Part shown: positions 52,543-60,397 of the stretch, in pieces | Numbering within the stretch: the stretch's first letter is position 1 | How the letters are laid out: each line of letters opens with the position of its first letter | DNA from: Verrucomicrobiia bacterium | Lineage (GTDB): Bacteria > Verrucomicrobiota > Verrucomicrobiia > Limisphaerales > JAEYXS01 | Direction of reading: 5' to 3' | Assembly: GCA_036405135.1 (NCBI GenBank) | Contig: DASWYF010000033.1 | Coordinates: 64,001 to 128,000 of the forward strand | DNA length: 64,000 bases | The notes under the pieces: model-generated | The model's input: only the letters and a program-made list of their open reading frames with translations | The model's database searches: none | What the model was told of the DNA's origin: nothing | Position numbers and translations under genes: made by a program

Positions 52543-53829
52543 TCACTCCACCACCCATCGCTTCGCCTTCAATTCATAACGCGGCAAAGCATTGGCCGCT
52601 ACGATCTCGATGGGCACCCGCAAAGCGAGTGATTCTTGAAACGCCTTTTGCAGACGTTGCACGAAAGCTTTCGTGTCCGCGCAATCAGCCACTAGCTCCA
52701 CTTCCAACTTCAGTTCGGTGAGTGATTGCACTTTCGTCACACGCACGCGGTATTCGGCCACTTCAGGAAATTGACGCACGATGGATTCTATCGCGGTGGG
52801 ATAGACGTTTACGCCGCGTACCACGATCATGTCATCTACGCGACCCAAGATGCCGCCTTCCAACGCGAGGACGTGGCGTCCGCATACACAAGGTTCATTA
52901 GCACCCCGCGTCTGCACCTTCACCAGATCACCTGTGCGATAGCGCAGGAGCGGGGAACCGGTGCGGCCCAAGGTGGTGAGGACGAGTTCGCCACGGGCAG
53001 CAAGTGCGCCGGTTTGTGTGTCGATGACTTCGGGGTAAAAAGCCGGTTCAATGATATGCAGAACGCCTGCTTGAGCAGGGCATTCGTAGGTCACCGGGCC
53101 CACTTCTGTCATGCCGTGATGATCGAAGATGCGGGCATTGTTCCAAAGGTGGCTGAGCCGTTCACGCGTGGCCGGAATGCTGCCGCCAGGTTCACCGGCA
53201 ACGACGATCGTGCGCAGCGGAATCTGCGTAAGATCGATCTTCTCCTGCGCGGCCACTTCGGCGAGATGCAGCGCGTAAGTGGGCGTGCAGCAGAGGGCGG
53301 TGGCCTGATGCGCGATCATGGAGCGCAAACGCGCGGCGGTGCTGAGGCCCCCACCCGGAATGCACATCGCCCCGATGTGTTCACCGGCTTCGAACGCGAG
53401 CCAGAAACCGATGAACGGGCCGAAGGAAAAAGCGAAGAAGATGCGGTCCTTGTTCGTGATCCCGGCGGCGTGAAAGACCTCCGCCCAATTCGTCACCATC
53501 CAAGCCCAGCTTTCCGGCGTATCCAGCCAGCGCAAGGGATTGCCCGTGGTGCCACTGGTCTGGTGCGTGCGCGTGTAACGCTCGAGCGGAAAGGAAAGGT
53601 TCGTGCCGAAGGGCGGATGCTCCGCATGATCGGCCACGAGTTCGGTCTTCGTCGTGAAAGGAAAGCGCGCGCTGAATTCCGCGAGCGAGGCCACGCGATG
53701 TGGCGCATCGGCAGCCATGAACTTTTCCTGATAGAAGGCGTTGCCCGCGTGGATAACCTCCAAGAGCCGGTTCACCGCGGCGAGTTGCTCGCACGCGATG
53801 ACATCACGGTTGGGAAAGTCACCAGGCAT
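52543..53829 (-). CDS. Phenylacetate-CoA ligase-like adenylate-forming enzyme
   Basis: The 428-residue protein is of the PaaK family: ATP-binding TSGTTGNP, FDHHGMTEVGPV, LLRYRTGD and GRVDDMIVVRGVNVYP, with a C-terminal small domain ending LPRYELKAKRW whose Lys would catalyse adenylation. These enzymes activate aryl acids or other carboxylates with ATP and CoA. Two cysteines (EPCVCGRH) near the hinge are as in PaaK paralogues that bind a metal. The substrate is unknown and no phenylacetate pathway gene is near. It ends 9 bp from the small EamA-like gene, so the two are probably co-transcribed. Confidence 0.88.
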   Translation of the reverse strand: MPGDFPNRDVIACEQLAAVNRLLEVIHAGNAFYQEKFMAADAPHRVASLAEFSARFPFTTKTELVADHAEHPPFGTNLSFPLERYTRTHQTSGTTGNPLRWLDTPESWAWMVTNWAEVFHAAGITNKDRIFFAFSFGPFIGFWLAFEAGEHIGAMCIPGGGLSTAARLRSMIAHQATALCCTPTYALHLAEVAAQEKIDLTQIPLRTIVVAGEPGGSIPATRERLSHLWNNARIFDHHGMTEVGPVTYECPAQAGVLHIIEPAFYPEVIDTQTGALAARGELVLTTLGRTGSPLLRYRTGDLVKVQTRGANEPCVCGRHVLALEGGILGRVDDMIVVRGVNVYPTAIESIVRQFPEVAEYRVRVTKVQSLTELKLEVELVADCADTKAFVQRLQKAFQESLALRVPIEIVAANALPRYELKAKRWVVE

Positions 53830-53838
53830 CGCGAGAAA

Positions 53839-54423
53839 TCATTTCGGCGCTTGCGGAGCAGTCGGTGCCGGAGCAGCAGGCGTCTGCACTGCAGCGGTCT
53901 TCACCGGAGCCGGCGGAGGCGGCTTGAAGTAAGTAGCCATGGTGCCACCCACGGCAGCGAGTGCGATGCCAACGTAGAACTGCCACTTGATGGAACCCCA
54001 ACCTCCGGCGGGCGGGTGCAGGAGAATGGCGACCACCGCATTAACGATGGGCGCACCGGCAAAGATGATGGACATCACGACCGTAGGTGAACCTTTCGCA
54101 CCGAAAGCCAGCAACACACCAAACGCGCCGATCGCCCCTGCGATACCGGCGATGAGAGACCACCACATGCCCTTGCTCGAGTAACCGGTGAAGGCCACAC
54201 CTTTCGCCATCAACAAGGCCAGCGGCGCTAGCACGGCCACGAGGAAGTAGGCGATGCCGACGAACAGGAACGCCTTGTAACGGTTCATCGTGGGATCACC
54301 GCCGGGATTGATGCTTAACTGGCCCGTATGCAGCAGGAGGCCGTAAACGCCCCAGCAGACGACGGTGAGGAGTGAAAAGTAGAGCCAGGCAAAACTCGAA
54401 TTGGCAGGACTGTCAGTCGGCAT
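53839..54423 (-). CDS. EamA-like small membrane protein
   Basis: The 194-residue protein has five predicted membrane helices (WLYFSLLTVVCWGVYGLLL first) and SLIAGIAGAIGAFGVLLAFG and SPTVVMSIIFAGAPIVNAVVAILL, which resemble half of a ten-helix drug/metabolite exporter. The last 45 residues are Pro/Ala-rich. It may function as a dimer, as other half-size EamA proteins do. It precedes the ligase gene and starts from its own ATG with no visible regulatory element. Confidence 0.72.
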   Translation of the reverse strand: MPTDSPANSSFAWLYFSLLTVVCWGVYGLLLHTGQLSINPGGDPTMNRYKAFLFVGIAYFLVAVLAPLALLMAKGVAFTGYSSKGMWWSLIAGIAGAIGAFGVLLAFGAKGSPTVVMSIIFAGAPIVNAVVAILLHPPAGGWGSIKWQFYVGIALAAVGGTMATYFKPPPPAPVKTAAVQTPAAPAPTAPQAPK

Positions 54424-54532
54424 AATGGGTAAAAATCTAGCTTCCGGTGCCCTTTACAGCAAATGGTTTATGGGCATACATTTGAGAAACAAACTGAATC
54501 GCTGGTGCGATCGGTGCGTCCAATGATTTATC

Positions 54533-54967
54533 GTGAAGCTGTATCTGACAGTCCTGATGGCCGGAATGCTGGCCTTGGCCGGTTGCAAGTCCAGCACCGT
54601 GGAGACGCGGCGTGCTGAACGTCCAGATGCCTATGCGGCGTTGAAGCCCGAGCAAAAGGTGCTCGTGGATCAAGGCCAGATCAAAGTGGGCATGACGGAG
54701 GATGCTGTTTACATCGCCTGGGGCAAACCCGCGCAAGTCGTCACCAGTGAAGATCAGACCGGTCGCACCACCACATGGTTGTATCACGGCACGACTCTGG
54801 AAGAGAGCCGCTATTGGTCGTATCGCGAAGTGTCGCGCGATGGCCGGGTGTATCTAGAGCGTTATCTGGACCGGGATTACAACGCACGGGATTACATCAG
54901 CTCCGAGATCGTTTTTCAAAACGGGGTGGTGACGCGCTGGCGGACTTTGCCGCGGCCGACGAATTGA
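54533..54967 (+). CDS. BamE/SmpA-like lipoprotein
   Basis: The 144-residue protein starts with GTG, has a lipoprotein signal (LMAGMLALAGC) and a domain containing VGMTEDAVYIAWGKPAQV, the pattern of small outer-membrane lipoproteins of the BamE/OmlA group. It also has an unusually charged C-terminal half (WSYREVSRDGRVYLERYLDRD). BamE helps fold outer-membrane barrels; I do not claim orthology, as the rest is unlike BamE. It ends one base before the convergent YkgJ-type gene. Confidence 0.78.
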   Translation: MKLYLTVLMAGMLALAGCKSSTVETRRAERPDAYAALKPEQKVLVDQGQIKVGMTEDAVYIAWGKPAQVVTSEDQTGRTTTWLYHGTTLEESRYWSYREVSRDGRVYLERYLDRDYNARDYISSEIVFQNGVVTRWRTLPRPTN

Positions 54968-55507
54968 TCAATTCTGCGGATAAAACTTTTCAGCCAGGAC
55001 CATGTTCAGCTCATGCACGGCGAGTGTGAGTTGCCCGAAGAGGTCGTAGAGTTCCTCTTCGCTTTTCTGTTCCAGCCATTCTTCTATATCACCAGATTCA
55101 AAACGCTGACGGAGTTTGCGGAAGCGCACGCTGAGAGAAACCGTTTCGTTTTTGTCTCCGATCTCGCGCATCAGTTTGAGTACCTTGTCCGCCTTGCGAC
55201 GCGTGGAGCGGATGAGTTTCAGCGCCGGCTCGGTATCTGTGTGACCTGCCATCACATCCAATAACAGAGCGCATTCGAACTGACGGCAGCGGGTGGGACG
55301 ATCTGCGTAAATGCGGCATTTGCAATCGGCACCCAGAGCCACGCAGGGCTGGTTGAATTTCCCTGCTTTTCCGCGGACGGGCATCGCCAACGTCTTCAAT
55401 TTGCCTACATCATCGCCCGGCTGCAGTTCCACATCACGAAAAAGCACGCCATTGCAACAGAGGCCACATTGGAGACAGAGCTGGTCGATGGTTTGGTTGG
55501 GAAGCAT
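54968..55507 (-). CDS. YkgJ family cysteine cluster protein
   Basis: The 179-residue protein has the YkgJ (UPF0153) cysteine pattern: CLQCGLCCNG at the N-terminus and CRIYADRPTRCRQFEC in the middle, in all a set of eight conserved Cys expected to hold a zinc or iron-sulfur site. The C-terminus is helical (SEEELYDLFGQLTLAVHELNM). The function of the family is not established. It is the last gene before the phospholipid operon and lies 9 bp from the stop of cdsA, so it may be the tail gene of that operon. Confidence 0.85.
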   Translation of the reverse strand: MLPNQTIDQLCLQCGLCCNGVLFRDVELQPGDDVGKLKTLAMPVRGKAGKFNQPCVALGADCKCRIYADRPTRCRQFECALLLDVMAGHTDTEPALKLIRSTRRKADKVLKLMREIGDKNETVSLSVRFRKLRQRFESGDIEEWLEQKSEEELYDLFGQLTLAVHELNMVLAEKFYPQN

Positions 55508-55516
55508 GGCGGCTGG

Positions 55517-56461
55517 TCAGGGAGTAAAGTAATAGCGCGTGACGTGAAAAAACACCGGCGCAGCAAAGCAGATGGAATCAATACGATCCATCACGCCACC
55601 GTGGCCTTCGATGAGATGGCCCCAGTCTTTCACACCGCAATCGCGTTTGATGGCGGACATCACTAAACCACCTGCGAAGCCCAGGAGGCAGATCAGGAAC
55701 GCCATACCGGCTGATTGCCAGGGTGTGAACGGCGTGGCCCACCAAAGGCCTGCACCAATCAATGAAGTCGTGGCAACCCCGCCGATGAAACCTTCCCAAG
55801 TTTTGTTAGGGCTGACCAAGGGCGCGATCTTTCGCTTGCCCGTCGTCTTGCCCCATACGTATTGCATCACGTCGCTCAACTGGACAACGAGGATGAAGTA
55901 GAAGAGCAGCTTGCCGTTCTGGCCTTCGTAACCAGGGATGTTTAACGTGAGCAAAGCAGGTGCATGACTGACGCAGTAGACACAGATCATTAGCGCCCAT
56001 TGTATCTTGGCGGTGCGTTCCAGAAATTTTTCACAATCACCAGAGAGTACGCTGCGCAAAGGGATAAACAGGAAGGCGTACACGGGGATGAGAATGGTGA
56101 AGAGACCATACCAATCAATCGCCACCAGCAAGTATTGCAACGGCGTGATGATGAAGAAGCTCCAGAACAACGTGCGATGATCGCCCGGACGCGAAGGTGT
56201 CAGCGTGATGGTTTCTCGCAATGCGAGAAAAGAGAGAACTCCGAAGAGGATAACGGAACCGAGACCGCCGGTAGCCAAAGCCACACAGAATACCGCCACC
56301 ATGCCCCACCAAGCGCGGATGCGGTCGTTCAGGTTGGCGATGGTTTTGGATTCGCCGCCGTTGCCGCGCGCGAGCATCCAGCCGATCATGCTGGAAATGA
56401 TCAGCAGCGCGATGACGCCGCCAACGAGCCAGATGGTTTCCTGATCCAGTTTCAGATTCAT
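55517..56461 (-). CDS. cdsA: Phosphatidate cytidylyltransferase
   Basis: The 314-residue protein has about eight membrane helices and the C-terminal family signature (SAIKRDCGVKDWGHLI, then GHGGVMDRID). CdsA makes CDP-diacylglycerol from phosphatidate and CTP in the inner membrane. It lies directly behind plsC with an ATGA overlap, so the start is ATG at 56461 rather than 18 bp upstream. Together with the two genes before it, it gives a three-step phospholipid module: acyl transfer, CDP activation and headgroup exchange. Confidence 0.93.
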   Translation of the reverse strand: MNLKLDQETIWLVGGVIALLIISSMIGWMLARGNGGESKTIANLNDRIRAWWGMVAVFCVALATGGLGSVILFGVLSFLALRETITLTPSRPGDHRTLFWSFFIITPLQYLLVAIDWYGLFTILIPVYAFLFIPLRSVLSGDCEKFLERTAKIQWALMICVYCVSHAPALLTLNIPGYEGQNGKLLFYFILVVQLSDVMQYVWGKTTGKRKIAPLVSPNKTWEGFIGGVATTSLIGAGLWWATPFTPWQSAGMAFLICLLGFAGGLVMSAIKRDCGVKDWGHLIEGHGGVMDRIDSICFAAPVFFHVTRYYFTP

Positions 56462-57057
56462 GTGAGTCGCAGGTTCCACACCGCCAGGCGGGCGCGTTCC
56501 AAGAAGTCCGCTTTGGCTTCTTCCGCACCCAAGCTGATGGGCGCACCCACGGTGATACTGCCGAGCATGGGCACCGGCAGCACTTCGCCTTTCGGCAGCA
56601 CGCGATTGAGATTCTCCAAGTAGACGGGCACGAGCTCCAGTTGCGGCAACTTGCGGGCGAGGTGGAACAGGCCGCCTTTGAACGCATGCGGTTCCGGTCC
56701 GGCATTGCGCGTGCCTTCGGGAAACAGGATGAGCGAAGAGCCATTGGCCAAGGCCGCTTCCATCTGTTCCAGGGGATTATCACTGGCCGTCACTTTCTTT
56801 CGCTCGATGAGCAAGGCGTGCAAGACTTCATTCGCCAGATAAGCACGCAGACCACTTGACCAATAATCTTTGGCGGCGATGGGTCGTGTCTGTTTACGGA
56901 TGGCTGATGGCAAGGCTGCCCAGATGACGAGTGCGTCTAGGTTGCTTGAGTGATTGGCGAAGTAGATGCGTTGTCGCAGTTCAGGCCCTGTCCCTTGCCA
57001 GCGCATGCGTGCACCGGTGAGCAACCGGACCAGGCCGATGAGCAAGGCGGCGATCAT
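56458..57057 (-). CDS. plsC: 1-acyl-sn-glycerol-3-phosphate acyltransferase-like (PlsC)
   Basis: The 199-residue protein has the two acyltransferase motifs, NHSSNLD (NHX4D) and FPEGTR, with a membrane helix at the N-terminus (MIAALLIGLVRLLTG). It makes phosphatidate by adding the second acyl chain. The ATG at 57057 overlaps the stop of the gene before it (ATGA), which supports this start over the longer frame; an ATGA overlap also joins it to cdsA. This neat chain argues strongly for co-translation. Confidence 0.9.
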   Translation of the reverse strand: MIAALLIGLVRLLTGARMRWQGTGPELRQRIYFANHSSNLDALVIWAALPSAIRKQTRPIAAKDYWSSGLRAYLANEVLHALLIERKKVTASDNPLEQMEAALANGSSLILFPEGTRNAGPEPHAFKGGLFHLARKLPQLELVPVYLENLNRVLPKGEVLPVPMLGSITVGAPISLGAEEAKADFLERARLAVWNLRLT

Positions 57058-57710
57058 TGGCTCTCCAAAGTGCGGACGATACGGCTGGTGCGGCGGAAGA
57101 TCGTGATCAGGCAACCGATGCTGACGATGACCAGGCACCATGGCAGCAGAGTGAATGACCAGCCGAACCAGAGAGCGAATGCATCGAGCAACGAAGCAAT
57201 CGTGACCGCAGCCATGCGGTGTGGCTTAGCCATCGGACCACAGAATTGCTGCCCGGCACCGGTGGAAGCACCGAGTGCACGGACATACGCGGTCATCACC
57301 GCTAGTGCTGCTGCGAGCCAACCGACATGATGCAGCCAAGAAATCGTGAGTGAAGTGTACCCGGCACCCACCAGAATAAAGATGTCAGCAAAGCGATCAG
57401 GCAGTTCGTTATAGATCTCGCCGGACTTCGTCTTGAAACCGCCTTCAATGGCGATCATGCCGTCGAAGAGATTGCACAGAAGGCGGAGCTGGATGTTCAG
57501 CGCGGCTGCAAAGAGAAACCAGGGTTGCAACGAAGGGATTTGCTGTGGGGCGAGCCAGAATGCCACTCCGGCGAGAGCGGCGAAGAAAATGCTGAGCACG
57601 GAAACGGTGTTCGGACGGAGACCGCAACGGATAAGCAAACGGGCCGCCGCACCTGCCCAGAGGGTATCGCGTGACTTCAGCGGACGACGTGAAGGAGAGT
57701 TTTCGACCAT
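57054..57710 (-). CDS. CDP-alcohol phosphatidyltransferase family protein
   Basis: The 218-residue protein has six hydrophobic segments and a variant of the CDP-alcohol signature: NLFDGMIA in the first part, then SGEIYNELPDRFADI. In the canonical D-X2-DG-X2-AR-X8-G-X3-D-X3-D pattern the first catalytic D pair is weakened here: NLFDG in place of DxxDG, and N in place of the third D. It exchanges CMP of a CDP-lipid for an alcohol such as glycerol phosphate or inositol phosphate; specificity is unknown. The start at 57710 has an AGAGGA Shine-Dalgarno sequence about 9 bp upstream. It is the first gene of the phospholipid operon. Confidence 0.85.
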   Translation of the reverse strand: MVENSPSRRPLKSRDTLWAGAAARLLIRCGLRPNTVSVLSIFFAALAGVAFWLAPQQIPSLQPWFLFAAALNIQLRLLCNLFDGMIAIEGGFKTKSGEIYNELPDRFADIFILVGAGYTSLTISWLHHVGWLAAALAVMTAYVRALGASTGAGQQFCGPMAKPHRMAAVTIASLLDAFALWFGWSFTLLPWCLVIVSIGCLITIFRRTSRIVRTLESQ

Positions 57711-57941
57711 GGTCCAGTTTCCTCTGCACAAAGTGAGATTTTCGACGGAGCTTGGAAAGGAGAAACCGACAAAAGTCCCAGAGCGAAGGTGCATTTCCGC
57801 GTGCAAGCACCGCTTCCTTCGCTATGGTTAGCGGCATCAGCAAAACGAGCCGCCCGCAGACCGGTCTAATCCGGGGAAGGCGTCCGCTTATCCGGCGCCG
57901 GTCTTGAACAGGACGACACGTTTGCAACGAAAGATATCGCC

Positions 57942-59075
57942 ATGCCCGTCAGCACTTGCAGTCATTGCGCACAACACATCGAATTTCCCATTGAGATGGC
58001 CGGCCAACGCGTCGAGTGCCCCTCGTGCGGTGGACCGACCACGCTTGTTCTACCACAGAGCGGCGGTGCCATCCATGTGCCACAGCAGGGACGCCAGGCA
58101 CGCGTGGGCAATGAGGAAGTGATGCGCGTGGGCTCCACGGCGATGCGCATCATCGACAACGTGGAGAAAGTCATCGTGGGCAAGCGACAAGAGGTCACGC
58201 TCACGCTCATGGCCCTCTTCGCGGAAGGACATGTGCTGCTGGAAGACGTGCCGGGTGTGGCGAAGACCATGCTGGCACGGGCTCTTGCGCAAAGCATCGG
58301 GTGCAATTTCAAACGATTGCAATGCACGCCCGACCTGTTGCCGAACGACATCACAGGCGCCTCTATCTTCAATCCCAAGACGACGGAGTTCGAGTTCCGC
58401 CCCGGACCGCTCTTTGCACAGATCGCCCTCGCGGATGAAATCAACCGTGCCACACCGCGTGCCCAATCCGCGCTGCTGGAAGCGATGGCGGAGCGGAAGA
58501 TCACGGTGGATGGGACGAATTATGAATTGAAGCGGCCGTTCTTCCTCATCGCCACGCAGAATCCGGTGGATCACGAAGGCACATTCCCGCTGCCAGAGGC
58601 GCAACTGGACCGCTTCCTCGTGCGACTCAGCTTAGGTTATCCGAGCATGGAGGAGGAAGGACGCATGATTGACCGCATGCGTACTGCGCATCCGATTGAT
58701 TCACTCGGTGCGGTGGTGAGCGCGGAAGAAGTCGTCGCCTGCCAGCAAGCGGTGCGTGAAGTGCAGGCGGACCCGAAGGTGCGAGATTACATCCTGCAGA
58801 TCGTGCGCGGCACGCGGGAACATGATGCGGTGCGCTTGGGCGGCAGCCCACGTGCTACGCTCTCGCTCTTCCGCGCGGCGCAATCCATGGCGGCCATCCA
58901 AGGGGATGAATTTATCCTGCCAGATTACGTGAAACAGATAGCACCAACGGTGCTCGCGCACCGGTTGATTTTGAAACCGGAGAGCAGGTTGCGGAAGGTG
59001 ACGCCAGCGGGTGTGATCGAGGAAGTGTTGCGTAAGGTACCGGTGCCGCTGTTGCCAGATACGATGAGACGATGA
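57942..59075 (+). CDS. MoxR-type AAA+ ATPase with N-terminal zinc ribbon
   Basis: The 377-residue protein has an N-terminal C-X2-C...C-X2-C unit (STCSHCAQ, VECPSCGG; residues 5-30), then a MoxR core: EDVPGVAKTMLAR (Walker A variant), ADEINRATPRAQSALLEAM (Walker B), LIATQNPVDHEGTFPLPEAQLDRF. MoxR proteins act as chaperones for metal or membrane enzyme assembly, usually with DUF58 and VWA partners. A zinc-ribbon fusion is uncommon in MoxR and might tether another protein or nucleic acid. The gene overlaps the DUF58 gene by ATGA. The first 130 bp upstream contain a low-complexity region and no clear promoter. Confidence 0.93.
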   Translation: MPVSTCSHCAQHIEFPIEMAGQRVECPSCGGPTTLVLPQSGGAIHVPQQGRQARVGNEEVMRVGSTAMRIIDNVEKVIVGKRQEVTLTLMALFAEGHVLLEDVPGVAKTMLARALAQSIGCNFKRLQCTPDLLPNDITGASIFNPKTTEFEFRPGPLFAQIALADEINRATPRAQSALLEAMAERKITVDGTNYELKRPFFLIATQNPVDHEGTFPLPEAQLDRFLVRLSLGYPSMEEEGRMIDRMRTAHPIDSLGAVVSAEEVVACQQAVREVQADPKVRDYILQIVRGTREHDAVRLGGSPRATLSLFRAAQSMAAIQGDEFILPDYVKQIAPTVLAHRLILKPESRLRKVTPAGVIEEVLRKVPVPLLPDTMRR

Positions 59076-60397
59076 AGTGGATCATTGGAGCGCTGGTGTT
59101 GCTGGTGGCCGGGCTGGTTCTGCGGCTCGAGCTGCTGGTGTATGCCATGTATGTGCTGCTGGGCGTCTTGCTCGTCAGCCGTCTGCTGGCGCGCACATGG
59201 ATCGAGAGCCTGTCGGCGAAACGGAAGTGTGAGGAGGCGCAACTGGAAGTAGGCGGCACATTGCCCGTGAAAGTCACGTTGAGCAACAGTGGGGCGCTCG
59301 CAGTGCCTTGGGCGCTGGTGGAGGATTCGTTACCCACGGAAGCGTTACAGGCGAGTCCGGCGCAATTGCAGATAGAAGGCCCGCGGTTGGGCTTAGTTCG
59401 CGTACCATCGCGCGGAGAGAAGGTCATCGAATACAGCGTCACGTTCTTGCGACGAGGTTATTATCAAGTCGGTCCGTTGCTGGTGGAGAGCGGCGATCTG
59501 TTCGGATTGCACCGGCGCTATCGCGTGCTAACGTTGCCGCATTACGTCACGGTGCTGCCGCATGTGGTGCCGCTGGAGGGATACGACATCGCATCGCACC
59601 GGCCACTCGGCGAGATACGGCTGACGCATCGGCTCTTTGAGGACACGGCACGCATCTCGGGTGTGCGGCAATATGTGGAAGGCGATGCGTTGAATCGCAT
59701 CCACTGGCGGGCGACGGCACGCACGGGTGTGTTGCAATGCAAGACGTTCGAGCCTTCATGCATCGCCGGTGCCACGCTTGTTCTGGATTTTCACAAGGAC
59801 AGTTTCAATGTGCCCGGTGCGGAGTATCGGGCGGAACTGGGCGTGACCACGGTGGTATCCATTGCGAACGCGCTTTACGAATTGGGCGAGCAGTTCGCCT
59901 TTGCCACGAATGCACGCGATGGTGCGGAGCGAGTGGCCACAGAAGGCTGGCGCTTTGAATTCACCACGCGTGATGCGGCACAGAAGATGGCGGCGCCAGC
60001 AGAGCGGAAGGATAGGCTGCGCCCGGTGGTGATCGAGCCGAACACAGGCGACGAGCATTTTACTCATCTACGCGAAACACTGGCGCGCGTGGAATGGAAT
60101 GACGGGCTGACGTTATCGCAATTGCTGAACGAAGTGGAATCAAGGCTCTCGCGGGATACAACGGTCATCGTAGTCGTGCCGCAGATCACGGAGGAGATGG
60201 CGTTCGCACTCGGGGCATTGCAACGGAACGGTTTCAAGGTGTTCGCAGTGATGATCACGTTCGGGGATGAGGATTACCATGATTGGGCCAAGCCACCGGT
60301 GTGGGCGGGACGTTTGTTGGCGGAAGGAGTCGAGTTCCGCTGGATCTTTGATGAGGCGGGGTTGTCGTCTCTGTGTGCGAGCGAGGTGTGGAGATGA
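59072..60397 (+). CDS. DUF58 domain protein
   Basis: The 441-residue protein has two N-terminal membrane helices (about 3-22 and 25-42), a beta-sandwich region (about 55-150) and the DUF58 motif EGDALNRIHWRATARTG (about 215). DUF58 proteins contain a VWA-like fold and partner with MoxR ATPases in membrane protein assembly or stress tolerance. The start overlaps the MoxR stop (ATGA) and the end overlaps the next gene in the same way, showing a three-gene operon. Confidence 0.92.
   Translation: MKWIIGALVLLVAGLVLRLELLVYAMYVLLGVLLVSRLLARTWIESLSAKRKCEEAQLEVGGTLPVKVTLSNSGALAVPWALVEDSLPTEALQASPAQLQIEGPRLGLVRVPSRGEKVIEYSVTFLRRGYYQVGPLLVESGDLFGLHRRYRVLTLPHYVTVLPHVVPLEGYDIASHRPLGEIRLTHRLFEDTARISGVRQYVEGDALNRIHWRATARTGVLQCKTFEPSCIAGATLVLDFHKDSFNVPGAEYRAELGVTTVVSIANALYELGEQFAFATNARDGAERVATEGWRFEFTTRDAAQKMAAPAERKDRLRPVVIEPNTGDEHFTHLRETLARVEWNDGLTLSQLLNEVESRLSRDTTVIVVVPQITEEMAFALGALQRNGFKVFAVMITFGDEDYHDWAKPPVWAGRLLAEGVEFRWIFDEAGLSSLCASEVWR

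Noticed and set aside
57807-57941. G+C-rich stretch before the MoxR gene with CCGGCGCCGG-like symmetry
   Set aside because: Short, imperfect and without flanking signals; not called as a regulatory site.
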